64,000 bases of DNA. Source: Gimesia chilikensis (lineage in GTDB: Bacteria > Planctomycetota > Planctomycetia > Planctomycetales > Planctomycetaceae). How positions within the stretch are numbered: the stretch's first letter is position 1; each line of letters starts with the position of its first letter. The notes below the pieces were generated by a model, which searched no databases, was not told the DNA's origin, and saw nothing but the letters and a program-made list of their open reading frames with translations. Positions 52,361-61,466 of the stretch are shown piece by piece. Both the position numbers and the translations under genes were made by a program. Location of the stretch: positions 1,977,655 to 2,041,654 of the forward strand of contig NZ_CP036266.1 in NCBI RefSeq assembly GCF_007744075.1. Direction: 5' to 3'.

Positions 52361-52661
52361 ACAAATCGCCTGATGGGTCTCGGTAAATCGTTCGAGTTTA
52401 TTTCTCAGATGACATTTTCGTCAGCTTAAATTCTAATTATCCCTGTCGCTGATCACAACTGATTCCCGTCTGCACTTCGTGAGATTCAATTAGTCAAGAC
52501 GGGGCTGACAGGTTCCTTCCGCCGTTCTTTGCTCAGCAAAGACTGGTGTACTGTATTGACGGCATGGTATAATCAGGATGATTTGGTAGGATTAATGTAG
52601 TGTTTAATTCGACCTTTGGAGAATATTGATTTTCTTAAGAACAGCATCAGGAGGCAGATCA
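52361..52661. other. Intergenic region upstream of the HEAT-repeat gene
   Basis: 301 bases without a gene. A perfect TATAAT at 52567-52572 may be the -10 box of the downstream gene; no good -35 is at 17 bases. Confidence 0.35.
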
Positions 52662-53150
52662 ATGGCAATCAACGAAAGTCAACTCACAGACTGGATTTCT
52701 CAGCTCGATAGCTCTGATGGAGAGATCAGACAGTCAGCGCGTCATCAACTGGTTCAAGCAGGATCAGATGCGGTCCCGGCTTTGATCAATGCATTGGATC
52801 ATTCTTCCGAGACTATGCGCTGGGAAGCAGCCAAAGCACTGGGAGAAATCAGAGACCCTGCTGCTGTCGAACCATTGATCGAGATTCTGGCAGACGACGA
52901 CAGTGTGCGGTTTGTTGCTGCTTCTGCTCTAATTGGAATGAGTAACGATTCTGTGCCTGCCCTCTTACGTGCCCTGATTAATGAACCAGCCCGGTTCCGG
53001 GATGGTGGTTGTTTCGTGTTACATCATCTGGCATCAGATGACGAAAAACTACGTGAGCCGTTGACCCCTGTGGTTGAAGCGCTGATGTCGCTTGATTCGT
53101 CTCTGCTGGTTCCAGTTGAATCCGAAAAGGCTCTTTCAAAGCTTAAATAG
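52662..53150 (+). CDS. HEAT-repeat protein
   Basis: A 162-residue soluble protein. ATG 52662 is chosen because AGGAGG lies 8 nt upstream. About four HEAT/PBS-lyase-like repeats are visible: EIRQSARHQLVQAGSDAVPALINALDHS, ETMRWEAAKALGEIRDPAAVEPLIEILADDD, SVRFVAASALIGMSNDSVPALLRALIN and a degenerate fourth. Such proteins are scaffolds for protein-protein contact, in some lineages phycobilin lyases; there is no hint of a partner here. It lies 48 bases before the propeller gene, possibly in one operon. Confidence 0.88.
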   Translation: MAINESQLTDWISQLDSSDGEIRQSARHQLVQAGSDAVPALINALDHSSETMRWEAAKALGEIRDPAAVEPLIEILADDDSVRFVAASALIGMSNDSVPALLRALINEPARFRDGGCFVLHHLASDDEKLREPLTPVVEALMSLDSSLLVPVESEKALSKLK

Positions 53151-53198
53151 CTTGTTCGATTTATCAATTCCCGCACCTTCATTTCAGAAGGTCTGCCT

Positions 53199-55241
53199 GT
53201 GAAATGTTCTTTCTGCAGAAAGAAACGGTCAGAACAGGATCTGCTAACCCCCAGGATGCAGATCCTGGCGACGGTTTGCTTTCTGTTTTTCTTAACTGCA
53301 AAACCCGGGCAGGCGAACGATCCAAATCCTTTTTTACCAGCCGGTGTGGAAGATCGTGGTTGGCCTGATGTTCGGGGCGCTGATTTTGATGCGCATTCTC
53401 CGGAAATAAATCTGGCGGACAGCTGGCCTGAAGAGGGACCTCCAGTTCTGTGGGTTAAAGAACTGGGACAGGGATATTCTGCTTTCGTCGCCCAGGGGAA
53501 TCACGTTTATACCCAGGCCCAGACTTTACAGGGACAATACGTGTATTGTCTGGAAGCTAAAACGGGAATAACGATCTGGCAGTACCGTTATGACTGGCCC
53601 TATGAACTGGCTGGCGTTTATCCCGGACCAAGGGCGACCCCCACGCTGGCCGCTGGAAAGGTCCTCTTTGCGGCCCCCAGTGGACTTATCGGCTGTCTGG
53701 ATGCTGATGATGGGAAACTGATCTGGTCCAGAAATGTACTGGAAGAGTTTCACGGTTCAGGGGGCGACGGATTTGGTTATGCCTGTTCGCCGACAGTCGT
53801 GGATCAATTGGTCATCTTACCAGTGGGCGGGCCAGACGCCAGCCTGGTAGCTCTGAATCTCAACGATGGGAAGACCGTCTGGCAGGCAGGCAATCGACCT
53901 GCCAGTTACTGTCCAGCATTTCCGATTGAACACAAGGGGCAAAAACTGGTGGTGGGTTATCTGGAGAACGCCCTGGTTATCCATGATCTGCAGACAGGAG
54001 AGCTGCTGCTCGAGCATGAGTTATCCGAAGGATATGACGAGCACTCAGCCTGGCCCCTTTATCGAGAACCGTATCTCTGGCTCGCTGCTCCTTTTCGTTC
54101 TGGCTCTCAATTATTGGAACTGCCGGATCAGTTTCCACACTCAGAACCGTTGAAAATAGTCTGGCGTTCTCGTGTGATGTCCAATGATGTGTTATCGAGT
54201 GTGCTGGTGGATGGAAGGATTTACGGTTTTGATATATTTGATCAACAGTCAAAAACACAGCGTCCTTCTCGAGGTAAGTTTCGTTGTATTGATTTTTTGA
54301 CAGGTAAAGAATTATGGGAGCAGGGATCTGGACGCCCCGAACGATCGAATAATGACATCTCTGACGAGCTGGGACAATCCGGCATCATTGTCGCTGATGG
54401 AAAACTGATTCTCCTTAATGAACGCGGCAAGTTGATCCTGCTTCGTCAGAATCCCGAGCAATGTGAAATTCTGGCTCGATGTTCGGTTCTTTCAGGAGAA
54501 TTAACCTGGACGCCCCCGGTGCTGCACTGTGGTTGCGTATTTATTCGAAATCAATCCCGGGCCGCCTGTGTTTATATCGGGGATCCTGATCTGTTACCGA
54601 CTGATCAGGCCACATTCAATCTGGCTGATATTCCGCAGGAAGCTTACTACGACTGGGCGGGACAGATCCTGTCCGTGGAACCAGAGTACGCTTTCGATTT
54701 GCCTTCGACAGAATGGCTTATTAGCTGGTACTGCTGGTCTCTCGGTTTACTGATCGTCAGCCTGGTGCTGGCTGCAGTTCCACTCTGGTGGATACCGGCT
54801 CAATATCGAAGGCGGGTGTGGATCCGCTCATACCGTATCATGGCATTTCTAGCCGGGGCACTCGGAACCACCTGGATCAGTCTCTGGTATCAGGATTTTA
54901 TTTTCACGTGGCCGTTGTGTCTCTATATCGCGACCGAACCTGTGCTGGAGTCTGTCCAGTTTCGCAGGGAAGGTCAACGGGCTGCCTTCTGGCGAGATTA
55001 TGGGCCACTTATCGGTTTACTTGGGGTATTTACTTTCTACTTTTTAATCTGCCGTCGGCTGAGCCTCGTCTTCGAATGGGCGTTTCTGGCGGGACCTATC
55101 GGGGCGTTACCTGCAGGTTGCTCGGAATGGTATTTAAAAGCTCAGACACCGCTGCAGGTGTGCTTCGTTTTGCTATTGAAACTGATTACATTTACCTGTT
55201 TTTATGCTAGTGGAGTTGTCGTCCTCTGGCTGCGTTATTGA
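53199..55241 (+). CDS. PQQ-like beta-propeller protein with C-terminal membrane helices
   Basis: A 680-residue protein starting at GTG 53199 (GAAGG 8 nt upstream). A signal/anchor segment (ILATVCFLFFLTAKPGQA) precedes a PQQ-type propeller at about 60-490 with tryptophan-docking repeats: VYCLEAKTGITIWQY, IGCLDADDGKLIWSR, LVALNLNDGKTVWQA and FRCIDFLTGKELWEQ. After residue about 510 come four to five hydrophobic segments (WSLGLLIVSLVLAAVPLWW, IMAFLAGALGTTWISLW, YGPLIGLLGVFTFYFLI and LLLKLITFTCFYASG). No PQQ-dehydrogenase catalytic residues are evident, so it may be a membrane-anchored binding or assembly protein. Confidence 0.85.
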   Translation: MKCSFCRKKRSEQDLLTPRMQILATVCFLFFLTAKPGQANDPNPFLPAGVEDRGWPDVRGADFDAHSPEINLADSWPEEGPPVLWVKELGQGYSAFVAQGNHVYTQAQTLQGQYVYCLEAKTGITIWQYRYDWPYELAGVYPGPRATPTLAAGKVLFAAPSGLIGCLDADDGKLIWSRNVLEEFHGSGGDGFGYACSPTVVDQLVILPVGGPDASLVALNLNDGKTVWQAGNRPASYCPAFPIEHKGQKLVVGYLENALVIHDLQTGELLLEHELSEGYDEHSAWPLYREPYLWLAAPFRSGSQLLELPDQFPHSEPLKIVWRSRVMSNDVLSSVLVDGRIYGFDIFDQQSKTQRPSRGKFRCIDFLTGKELWEQGSGRPERSNNDISDELGQSGIIVADGKLILLNERGKLILLRQNPEQCEILARCSVLSGELTWTPPVLHCGCVFIRNQSRAACVYIGDPDLLPTDQATFNLADIPQEAYYDWAGQILSVEPEYAFDLPSTEWLISWYCWSLGLLIVSLVLAAVPLWWIPAQYRRRVWIRSYRIMAFLAGALGTTWISLWYQDFIFTWPLCLYIATEPVLESVQFRREGQRAAFWRDYGPLIGLLGVFTFYFLICRRLSLVFEWAFLAGPIGALPAGCSEWYLKAQTPLQVCFVLLLKLITFTCFYASGVVVLWLRY

Positions 55242-55641
55242 TCTCTAAAAGGAGATTCATATTACTACACTCCATTTAGATTAGCGCTTTAATCAGCAGA
55301 CAGGCGAACGGCTTATTTGCAAAACAGAAACCTGATGAATTCCTGTAAGTCTTGATTTCTAAGATGCTTACGTCCAGGGAGGATGTGATGCGATTGGTTA
55401 GTCGCTATTTCACCCGGGGAGAATTGTTGTGACAGAATCCATTGTAGATGAGCGGGGTAATATTCCGTCAGACAGCCTGTTTTCAAAACAAAGGTTGTTG
55501 CCTACAATATACTTAGGCCGATACAGTAAGCAATCAGCTTAGGCATTGCATCAGGCAAGAGCCTCTGTTTTCAGGTTGGGGCAGCGGTTAAAACTTTCTC
55601 AGCCTGGCAGAGCTGTATCGGGGGAGAGGAAGGGCAGTTTC
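55242..55641 (+). other. Upstream region of the hybrid kinase gene, with two possible very short ORFs
   Basis: About 400 bases. A 14-codon frame (55388-55432) and a 37-codon frame (55429-55542, GTG) both have purine-rich Shine-Dalgarno-like sequences (GGGAGG, GGGGAG), and the second starts inside the stop of the first. Neither resembles a known peptide. A TTTTCA-17-TACAAT promoter-like pair lies near 55480-55510. Confidence 0.3.
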
Positions 55642-58600
55642 ATGTACGCTTCCGAACAACAGATTCCCGTCACACCGCCAGACGATCAGCGTTCGTTCAC
55701 AGCTGAGCCACCTTCTTTCTGGCGATCATTGCTCTTAAAGAACACCCTGTTTGTGGCCATCGTAGTGGTGCTCACTGCCGGTATTCTGGGGCATCTTGCT
55801 TATATTTTTGCCCGCGATATTCTGCACGATAATATCCGCGTCCGGCTTCAACTGGTCGTCAGTGATCGGGCTGCGTTATTTGAAGGTTATGTACGACAGC
55901 AGTTGGATCGGGCTGCGTTGATTACCAGTCGGACTCACCTGAGGGAGCTGATACAAGACTTCGAACAGGGAACTCTCGATGAAGATGCTTTCCAGTCTGA
56001 ATCAAAGCGGATACTCGAAGACACTATTTCGGGGAGTACCTCCGAATTTCGAGATCTCTGGATTGTGAATCCGGAAGGGACTGTGATCACTGCGACGAGT
56101 GACAATTATCTCAATCAGACCTTTGCCGATGATCCTGGATTTCTGAAAGCGAAAGAACATCCCCAGCTGGATTATCCACAGAAAGTGGATGGTAAGTATG
56201 TGACTTACCTCATGGCTCCCATGAAGAGTGAAGCGGGGGATCTGATCGGCGTTTTAATGGTCTGGCTCGATGTTACTCCTCTGGAGCGGATTCTGACGAA
56301 TCGGACGGGGTTGCAGGACACGGGGGCACTTCTGGTCGCGACCAGAGAGGGAGATCAGGTACGATATTTATTGACTCCGGAAGACAGTACGCAACGATCA
56401 GTACAGCTCAAAGAAGTACCTGCAATGGAGAAAGCGCTGAATGGGGAAAGCGGATCCGAGGTTATGCATTACAGTGGCGATGAGGTGCTTGTTTCTTACC
56501 GTCCTGTAGATTATCAGCCTAATAGTGATGATGCTCCCTGGGGAATGGTAGCCAAAATAGATTTGACAGAAGCTTACGCTCCCGTAACACATTTACGTCA
56601 ACTGTTACTGGGACTGCAGTTTGGGCTCGTTTTTTTCGGAATGGTGGTCTCTTTTCTGGTTGCCCGGAGAGTGACCCGGCCGGTATTGGGACTGGCCGAT
56701 ACTGCATCGAAAATTGCTCGTGGAAATCTGGATGTCCGGGTGCCGATCACTTCGACAGATGAAGTGGGGATGCTGGGGGCTGCGTTTAATCATATGACTG
56801 CAGAGCTGGCAGCCTCACGGGATCAACTGGAGGAACGGATCGAACAGCGAACTGCTGAGTTGAACGCGTCACAAAAGAAATTGCGTCGCCAGACTCAAAT
56901 CCTGCAGTCAATTCTGGACAGTATGGGGGACGGTGTGATCGTTGCGGATCAGGATGGGAATTCCGTCTTCTGGAACCCGGCTGCAGAGCAGATTGTTGGC
57001 ATCGGACCGCAGAATGTAGATCCTTCCAAGTGGTCACAGATTTATGGGTGTTACCTTGCAGACGGAGTTTCGATGTGTCCTTCCGAGGATCTGCCTCTGG
57101 CGCGGGCCATGCGGGGAGAGTCACTCGATGATTCGATTCTCTTTCTTAAGAATCCCGATATTCCTGACGGAACCTGGATCAGTGTGACTGCACGTCCTTT
57201 GAAAAATGATCGTGGTGATCTGCGTGGTGGCGTGATCGTGATGCACGATATTACGGAAGCGAAAGCCACACAGGAAGAACTGGAATCACGCGATAAGAAA
57301 AACCGGGCCATACTGGCGACGACGCACGAAGCGTTCGTCGGTATCGATGAGAACAGTCGCATTTGTGACTGGAATGAACAGGCGGAAGCGACTTTTGGAT
57401 GGACTCAACAGGAGGTGATTGGACAGTCGCTGGTGGAGACCATCATTCCAGAACGCTATCGATTGCAACATATGCAGGGGATCGAAAAATTTCTTGCATC
57501 AGGTGAAGGCCCTGTTCTTAACAAGCGTCTGGAGCTCTCGGCTCTGCACCAGGATGGCCATGAATTTCCTGTGGAACTGACGATCACTCCCGTGCGGCAG
57601 GGGGACAATTTTCTGTTTGCGGCCTTTGTGCATGATATCACGGAAGTCAAGCGGGCCGAGGAAGAACTCAAAGGAGCTAAAGAAGCTGCCGAGGCTGCCA
57701 GCCAGGCAAAAAGTGCTTTTCTGGCAACGATGAGTCACGAAATCCGAACTCCCATGAATGCCGTAATTGGCATGACCGAATTACTGCTCGATACCGATCT
57801 GAACCCCACCCAGCGGGAATACATGACCATGGTGCAGGAATCGGGGGAATCTCTACTGGCAGTCATCAATGATATTCTGGATTTCTCCAAAATTGAAGCA
57901 GGCCGATTCGACCTGGAGCAGGCCGCATTCCACCTGAGGGAAAATCTGGGAGATACCATGAAATCGCTGGCTGTTCGCGCGCATCACAAACGCCTGGAAC
58001 TGGCATTTCATCTGGCGCCGGAAGTTCCTGATACCATCGTTGGTGACCGTTACCGCTTACGACAGATCATTGTCAATCTCGTCGGAAATGCCATCAAATT
58101 TACGGATGAGGGAGAAGTAGTCGTAGATGTAAATGTCGAATCTCAATCAGAGAGAGACGTTCTGTTGCACTTCGTCGTGCGTGATACGGGGATCGGAATT
58201 CCCAAAAGCAAACAGAAACAAATCTTTCAGGCCTTCGAGCAGGTTGATGAATCGATGGCCCGTCGGTTCAGCGGTACTGGACTCGGCCTGGCGATTGCTT
58301 CCCGCCTGATCAATTTAATGGGGGGAAGAATCTGGGTCATCAGTGAAGTCGATCAGGGGAGTGCATTTCATTTTACGGCTCATTTTGAACTGACGCAGGA
58401 AGAAGTCCCCGCCAGTGAGCCATTGGTCAAAGCCGACCTGGATGGCCTGCGCGTGCTGGTTGTTGATGATAACCTCACCAACTGTCAGATTCTGGAAGAA
58501 ATGCTCTCTAACTGGAAGATGCAACCCCAGACCGTCACGCGTGGGAAAGATGCACTGGAAGCGATGCATGCCCGTGTGAGGGGGGGTGAACCTTTCGATC

Positions 58601-59760
58601 TTGTACTGGTGGACGCGAATATGCCAACGATGGATGGGTTCTCGCTGGCGAAAGCGATCAAACAGGATAAGGAACTGGGAAGTGCAGTCATTATGATGAT
58701 TACTTCCAGTGACCGAAGAGGGGAGATCTCCCGCTGCAAGAAACTCGGAATTGCAGCGCACCTGATTAAGCCTCTCAAGCAGTCGGAACTGTTTAACTCG
58801 ATTGCAGAGACATTGGGAATTAACGGGGTAGATCATCATTCGACGCGATTGAAAACGGCTGAACTGGGTAAGCGTATTCCGCCTTTAAAAATACTGCTGG
58901 CAGAAGACAGTATCGTGAATCAGAAACTGGCGCTGGCCCTGCTGCAACCGCATGGCCACGAAATTACTGTCGTGACCAACGGGAAAGAGGCGGTCGAACA
59001 GAGAAAAACAGCCCATTTTGATCTCATTCTAATGGATGTCCAGATGCCTGAGATGGACGGTCTGGAAGCGACACGCGAAATTCGAGACTACGAACAGACA
59101 AGAGAGGAACATATACCAATCATTGCGATGACTGCACATGCGATGAAGGGGGACCGGGAACGCTGCCTTGAGGCCGGTATGGACGGCTACGTTTCTAAAC
59201 CGGTGCGTGTGCGGGAACTGTACCAGATGATTGAAGAAACACTGCAAATGAATGCCCAACTCGCAACTGTAAAAAATGAGTCCACACCTGAAGTGTCAGA
59301 ACAGCAGGCTGATTCGATTCAGATGGAACACGAGACAACCCAGGGGGAAGAATCGAGAGAGGAGTTAATCATGAACCCGTCTGAAGAACAGGATTCCCAT
59401 GACGATGTATTGAACTGGGAGCAGGCAATGGAGAAAGCAGAAATACCTGCTGAGGCCTTGAGCGAACTGGGACAACTGTTTCTGCAGGAAGCCCCTAAAC
59501 TACTGAACGAGATCCGGGATGCCATACAACAGGGGGATGCTACGTCACTAAGACGAGCCGCTCATACACTTAAAAGTTCAGCGGCCGTATTTGAAGCACA
59601 CCATGCAGCCGATGCCGCTTTAAAGCTGGAGTTACTTGGAAAAGATGAAAAGCTGATGGAAGCACGCGAAGCTCTACCTGCCCTGGAACAGGAAGTCGAC
59701 CGATTACTGCCAGCTGTTTCTGCTCACATTGATTCTACCGCTCTGGAAGGAAATAAATAA
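55642..59760 (+). CDS. Membrane hybrid sensor kinase (Cache-HAMP-PAS-PAS-HisKA-HATPase-REC-REC-HPt)
   Basis: A 1372-residue protein from ATG 55642 (GAAGGG upstream); the longer frame to 55546 is not supported. Helix at about 33-56, a periplasmic Cache-like sensor at about 60-318, helix at about 322-342, HAMP to about 392, and PAS domains about 420-540 and 553-672. HisKA has His700 (SHEIRTPMN), and HATPase spans about 805-917 with DTGIGIP and GTGLGLA. Receivers carry Asp992 and Asp1133, and HPt carries His1309 (AAHTLKSSA). The last codon overlaps the next gene (TAATG), a receiver-glutamate dehydrogenase fusion that I infer to be its output. Confidence 0.94.
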   Translation: MYASEQQIPVTPPDDQRSFTAEPPSFWRSLLLKNTLFVAIVVVLTAGILGHLAYIFARDILHDNIRVRLQLVVSDRAALFEGYVRQQLDRAALITSRTHLRELIQDFEQGTLDEDAFQSESKRILEDTISGSTSEFRDLWIVNPEGTVITATSDNYLNQTFADDPGFLKAKEHPQLDYPQKVDGKYVTYLMAPMKSEAGDLIGVLMVWLDVTPLERILTNRTGLQDTGALLVATREGDQVRYLLTPEDSTQRSVQLKEVPAMEKALNGESGSEVMHYSGDEVLVSYRPVDYQPNSDDAPWGMVAKIDLTEAYAPVTHLRQLLLGLQFGLVFFGMVVSFLVARRVTRPVLGLADTASKIARGNLDVRVPITSTDEVGMLGAAFNHMTAELAASRDQLEERIEQRTAELNASQKKLRRQTQILQSILDSMGDGVIVADQDGNSVFWNPAAEQIVGIGPQNVDPSKWSQIYGCYLADGVSMCPSEDLPLARAMRGESLDDSILFLKNPDIPDGTWISVTARPLKNDRGDLRGGVIVMHDITEAKATQEELESRDKKNRAILATTHEAFVGIDENSRICDWNEQAEATFGWTQQEVIGQSLVETIIPERYRLQHMQGIEKFLASGEGPVLNKRLELSALHQDGHEFPVELTITPVRQGDNFLFAAFVHDITEVKRAEEELKGAKEAAEAASQAKSAFLATMSHEIRTPMNAVIGMTELLLDTDLNPTQREYMTMVQESGESLLAVINDILDFSKIEAGRFDLEQAAFHLRENLGDTMKSLAVRAHHKRLELAFHLAPEVPDTIVGDRYRLRQIIVNLVGNAIKFTDEGEVVVDVNVESQSERDVLLHFVVRDTGIGIPKSKQKQIFQAFEQVDESMARRFSGTGLGLAIASRLINLMGGRIWVISEVDQGSAFHFTAHFELTQEEVPASEPLVKADLDGLRVLVVDDNLTNCQILEEMLSNWKMQPQTVTRGKDALEAMHARVRGGEPFDLVLVDANMPTMDGFSLAKAIKQDKELGSAVIMMITSSDRRGEISRCKKLGIAAHLIKPLKQSELFNSIAETLGINGVDHHSTRLKTAELGKRIPPLKILLAEDSIVNQKLALALLQPHGHEITVVTNGKEAVEQRKTAHFDLILMDVQMPEMDGLEATREIRDYEQTREEHIPIIAMTAHAMKGDRERCLEAGMDGYVSKPVRVRELYQMIEETLQMNAQLATVKNESTPEVSEQQADSIQMEHETTQGEESREELIMNPSEEQDSHDDVLNWEQAMEKAEIPAEALSELGQLFLQEAPKLLNEIRDAIQQGDATSLRRAAHTLKSSAAVFEAHHAADAALKLELLGKDEKLMEAREALPALEQEVDRLLPAVSAHIDSTALEGNK

Positions 59761-61418
59761 TGAATGTCGCATCAGGAAGTGGCGTCAAAGTATTGTTCAT
59801 TGAAGATAACCCGATTCATGTGGGACTGGTGAAAACCCTGCTGGGGGAATCCCGGGCACCCATATTTCAGTTACAGCATGCAGGATCTCTCCAGGATGGT
59901 TTGAAACTGCTCGAAGCAGTTCCGGTCGACATTATTCTGCTGGACTTGACCCTGCCCGACAGCGAGGACCTGGATACGTTCATCCGGGTCCGTTCGTTTG
60001 CCCCCGCGATCCCGATCGTAATTGTTACGAGCCTGGATGATGTGAAACTGGCTGCGAAAGCCGTTGAGGCTGGAGCCCAGGATTATCTGGTTAAGACACA
60101 GCTGAGCCGAACTTCGCTAACTCGTTCTTTGCGTTATGCGATCGAGCGGACACGTGTGCGGGATGCCGAATGGGATTCGCCGATGTTCAGGCTGGCACAG
60201 CGACAGTTCCTCAAGGCGGCCCAGTATATGGGGCTGGACGATAATATTCGTCAGCGGTTGTTGTTTCCGCAACGAACGCTGGTCGTGACTCTTCCATTTC
60301 GTCGAGATCATTATACCGAAGTCGAAACCGTATTCGGCTATCGAGTTCAGCACATTCTGACTATGGGACCTACCAAGGGGGGGATTCGATATCATCAGGA
60401 TGTCAGCCTCGGAGAAGTTTCAGCATTGGCGATGTGGATGAGCTGGAAGTGTGCCCTGGTGCACCTGCCCTTTGGTGGAGCCAAAGGGGGCGTACGCATC
60501 GATCCCACGGGGCTAACCGGTCATGAACTGCAACGTCTCACCAGACGATTTGCAACCGAAATCAGCCCGATTATTGGACCTGAGAAAGACATTCCGGCTC
60601 CTGATATGGGAACCAACGAACGGGTGATGGCCTGGATTATGGATACTTACAGCCAACAGGTAGGTTACTCTGTACCTGCAGTCGTGACAGGTAAGCCGGT
60701 CGTCCTCGGGGGGGCTCGGGGACGTAATGAAGCGACAGGGAGAGGCGTCGTCTATCTGATTGAAGAAGCGGCCCGGCATCTGAAGATGAATCTCAGTGAG
60801 TCTACGGCTGTGATTCAGGGGTTTGGAAATGTGGGCAGTCATGCTGCCCTGTTTTTAAGTGATCTGGGCGTGAAAATCATCGGTGTCAGCGATGCAACCA
60901 CGGGCATCTATAACCGTAATGGGCTTTCGATGTCCTCACTGCTTGAGTATGTGGGGCAGAACCGTTTTCTGGAAGGTTATTCTGAAGGGGATGAAATCAC
61001 GAACCAGGAACTGCTGGAACTGGAGTGTGATATTCTGGTACCTGCTGCATTGCAAAATCAGATCACAGCAGAAAATGCAGATCGCATTAAATGCCGTCTA
61101 CTGGCGGAAGGTGCTAACGGGCCAACTACACTGGAAGCTGATGAGGTACTCAATGAAAAAGGGGTTTTCATACTCCCTGATATTCTGGCAAACGCGGGTG
61201 GGGTGACTGTTTCTTACTTCGAATGGGTGCAGGATACGCAGAACTATATGTGGAGCCTGGATGAAGTCAATCAACGATTGAAACGCATTCTGCAAGATGC
61301 GTTTCAGCGTACTTTGAATCGTGCGGAGAAGAACAACGTCGACATGCGGACGGCGGCACTCATGGAAGGGATTGAACGCGTCGCGCAGGCTAAGCTGGCG
61401 CGCGGTCTGTTCCCATAA
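59760..61418 (+). CDS. Receiver domain fused to glutamate (Glu/Leu/Phe/Val) dehydrogenase
   Basis: A 552-residue protein. Residues 9-128 are a full receiver: acidic EDN (15-17), acceptor Asp62 in LLDLTLP and lysine in DYLVKT. From about residue 140 there is an essentially complete GDH: Lys206 (PTKGGIR), Lys230, catalytic Lys242 in PFGGAKGGV, Asp282 in PAPDMGT, Rossmann loop GFGNVG (354-359) and SDATTGIYN. GDH interconverts glutamate with 2-oxoglutarate plus ammonium. Direct phosphorylation control of GDH would be unusual. ATG overlaps the kinase stop (TAATG). No frameshift or internal stop separates the domains, so this is a true fusion. Confidence 0.95.
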   Translation: MNVASGSGVKVLFIEDNPIHVGLVKTLLGESRAPIFQLQHAGSLQDGLKLLEAVPVDIILLDLTLPDSEDLDTFIRVRSFAPAIPIVIVTSLDDVKLAAKAVEAGAQDYLVKTQLSRTSLTRSLRYAIERTRVRDAEWDSPMFRLAQRQFLKAAQYMGLDDNIRQRLLFPQRTLVVTLPFRRDHYTEVETVFGYRVQHILTMGPTKGGIRYHQDVSLGEVSALAMWMSWKCALVHLPFGGAKGGVRIDPTGLTGHELQRLTRRFATEISPIIGPEKDIPAPDMGTNERVMAWIMDTYSQQVGYSVPAVVTGKPVVLGGARGRNEATGRGVVYLIEEAARHLKMNLSESTAVIQGFGNVGSHAALFLSDLGVKIIGVSDATTGIYNRNGLSMSSLLEYVGQNRFLEGYSEGDEITNQELLELECDILVPAALQNQITAENADRIKCRLLAEGANGPTTLEADEVLNEKGVFILPDILANAGGVTVSYFEWVQDTQNYMWSLDEVNQRLKRILQDAFQRTLNRAEKNNVDMRTAALMEGIERVAQAKLARGLFP

Positions 61419-61466
61419 GTAAAAGTGCAATTTCAGCGGGAAATGAAGAGTGGGATAAAAGACAAT

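Noticed and set aside
55546-55641. N-terminal extension of the membrane hybrid kinase
   Set aside because: The added residues are basic, non-conserved in pattern and lack a ribosome binding site, whereas ATG 55642 has GAAGGG.
59101-59300. Possible frameshift separating kinase and dehydrogenase
   Set aside because: Both frames are continuous and complete; the TAATG overlap is a normal coupled junction.
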